5,491 nucleotides of DNA from Candidatus Heimdallarchaeota archaeon (GTDB lineage: Archaea > Asgardarchaeota > Heimdallarchaeia > JABLTI01): NCBI GenBank assembly GCA_019894765.1, contig JAGXNT010000112.1:1-5491 (forward strand), in the 5' to 3' direction. Each line of letters starts with the position of its first letter. The first letter of the stretch is position 1. Below the pieces are notes generated by a model, which made no database searches, was not told where the DNA came from, and worked only from the letters and a program-made list of their open reading frames with translations. Position numbers and translations under genes: made by a program. Positions 5,029 to 5,491 of this stretch are shown here, piece after piece.

Positions 5029-5152
5029 CAGGACGAATCAAATAATCTATTCAGTTATATTGTAAGAAACCGCAGAAACTAATTCATGATGAGTAAATTA
5101 TAGATATTTATTCCTTGAAATGACTTAATATAATTTCCAGATTTAGTTTATC

Positions 5153-5230
5153 AAACTCAAAATACTCTTTTGCAAAAATAAAAACGGACGGAGGTAAACC
5201 AGCCCCCGCTGCAGGAAAAGGGAGTTAATT
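5153..5230 (+). repeat. dispersed intergenic repeat, copy 4
   Basis: The plus strand shows AAACTCAAAA (5153-5162), GCAAAAATAAAAACGGACGG (5172-5191), AGGTAAACCAGCCCCC (5192-5207) and GCAGGAAAAGGGAGTTAATT (5211-5230). AAACTC to GGAC is 33 bases and GGAC to GAGTTAA is 36. AACTC and GAGTT can pair, and GGAGGT/GCCCCC can form an imperfect hairpin around AAACCA. The right end touches the stop codon of the minus-strand SBBP gene (5230-5232). Read in that gene's direction, the repeat is the immediate 3' untranslated region and ends in T-tracts. Confidence 0.78.
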
Positions 5231-5253
5231 TATTTTCTTTTTCTCCTTTTCTT
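5229..5253 (+). terminator. T-rich stretch that could end zinc-ribbon gene transcription
   Basis: Several T-runs of four to five bases occur in a row on the plus strand, about 200 bases after the stop of the zinc-ribbon gene. They are the complement of the Lys/Arg codons at the 3' end of the SBBP gene. No stronger T-run is seen nearer to that stop, so a convergent transcript may end here. Confidence 0.3.
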
Positions 5254-5491
5254 GATGGATATAGTTATCAAAGTAAATAGTGTCAAAGTAGTAATTGTTA
5301 GAGTATTTGTTTTTAAAATTGGTTCTCCGAAACGTTTTGTTTTAGCAATTAGTGAAATTTTGAAAACAAACACATTTTTTAGAGATCCACCACCTGGTCC
5401 AAAATCAAAGGGTCTTACGGTTGTTGGAAAATCATTCGATGAGGTGTAACCAGTCACGTAAGCGTTCCCCTCACTATCAAGAGCAATTGAC
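5230..5491 (-). CDS. SBBP-repeat surface protein, C-terminal part (5' end outside the window)
   Basis: Eighty-six C-terminal residues are visible, and the frame stays open to the window edge. They begin with a clear SBBP (beta-propeller repeat) motif: [20 protein letters not shown] followed by FPTT, then FDFGPGGG and the VFVFKIS strand that ends such a unit. Next comes a linker, a Thr-rich hydrophobic stretch of about 17 residues ([17 protein letters not shown]) and a strongly basic tail, KKRRKRK. That order predicts an extracellular propeller held by a C-terminal helix with its tail in the cytoplasm. SBBP proteins are usually many repeats long and are thought to mediate binding at the surface; no enzyme motif is visible. 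The beta-branched, Thr-rich anchor is short and could be questioned, but the basic tail supports it. The stop codon abuts repeat copy 4. Confidence 0.82.
   Translation of the reverse strand, partial: SIALDSEGNAYVTGYTSSNDFPTTVRPFDFGPGGGSLKNVFVFKISLIAKTKRFGEPILKTNTLTITTLTLFTLITISIKKRRKRK

Noticed and set aside
5027..5085. Possible fifth, decayed copy of the intergenic repeat (AACAGGACGAATCAAA, later GCAGAAACTAATT)
   Set aside because: A ten-base match to copy 3 exists, but CAAACCA is absent, spacing to the second landmark is about six bases off, and there is no AAACTC leader.
447..5230. CRISPR array
   Set aside because: The four repeats lie 1.3-2 kb apart with genes between them, are diverged, and have no uniform spacers or cas genes nearby.
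5252..5449. 65-codon plus-strand frame
   Set aside because: It is antisense to the SBBP gene, whose motif is unmistakable on the minus strand.

Overview
The window most likely comes from an archaeon, and the style of its proteins suggests the Asgard group (Lokiarchaeia/Promethearchaeota-like). The support is indirect. The DNA is AT-rich, every gene has an archaeal-type BRE/TATA-like element at a suitable distance, and two starts carry a GTGAT/GTGGT Shine-Dalgarno-like site a few bases before ATG. The secreted proteins (VCBS/FG-GAP and SBBP beta-propellers with one membrane anchor, an ecto-esterase on a multi-span membrane domain, many N-glycosylation sequons) are of a kind common in those genomes. 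No rRNA or other taxonomic marker is present, so this is inference.

Layout. 16-357 (-): small Gly-rich membrane protein. 665-1852 (+): membrane-anchored seven-bladed VCBS/FG-GAP propeller. 2030-3796 (-): seven-span membrane domain joined to an HSL-like alpha/beta-hydrolase. 4018-4536 (-): PNPOx-like FMN-binding split-barrel protein. 4726-5028 (+): 100-residue zinc ribbon split by a helical, coiled-coil-like insert. 5230-end (-): C-terminal piece of an SBBP-repeat surface protein with a membrane anchor and a basic tail. No operon is evident: neighbours mostly alternate in strand, and every gene appears to have its own promoter. At least three of the six gene products (propeller, esterase, SBBP protein) probably act at the outer cell surface, so the window looks like a loose cell-surface gene neighbourhood, not a pathway.

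The most interesting signal is outside the genes. Four of the five intergenic gaps contain a diverged copy of one roughly 80-base element, always in the same orientation (about 447-540, 1937-2012, 3883-3960, 5153-5230). Its fixed landmarks are AAACTCAAAA, then about 32 bases later GGACGAGGG-CAAACCA, then about 36 bases after the GGAC a GGGAAAAGGGGAGTTAA-like end. The outer parts AACTC and GAGTT can pair. On the minus strand the element reads as a short GC-rich hairpin followed by T-tracts, and three copies lie just 3' of minus-strand genes. It may be a terminator or 3'-UTR module, a small structured RNA, or a miniature mobile element. I recognise no named family. Smaller regulatory-looking structures are inverted repeats around the propeller promoter and a shared AAGAGTAA-type motif.
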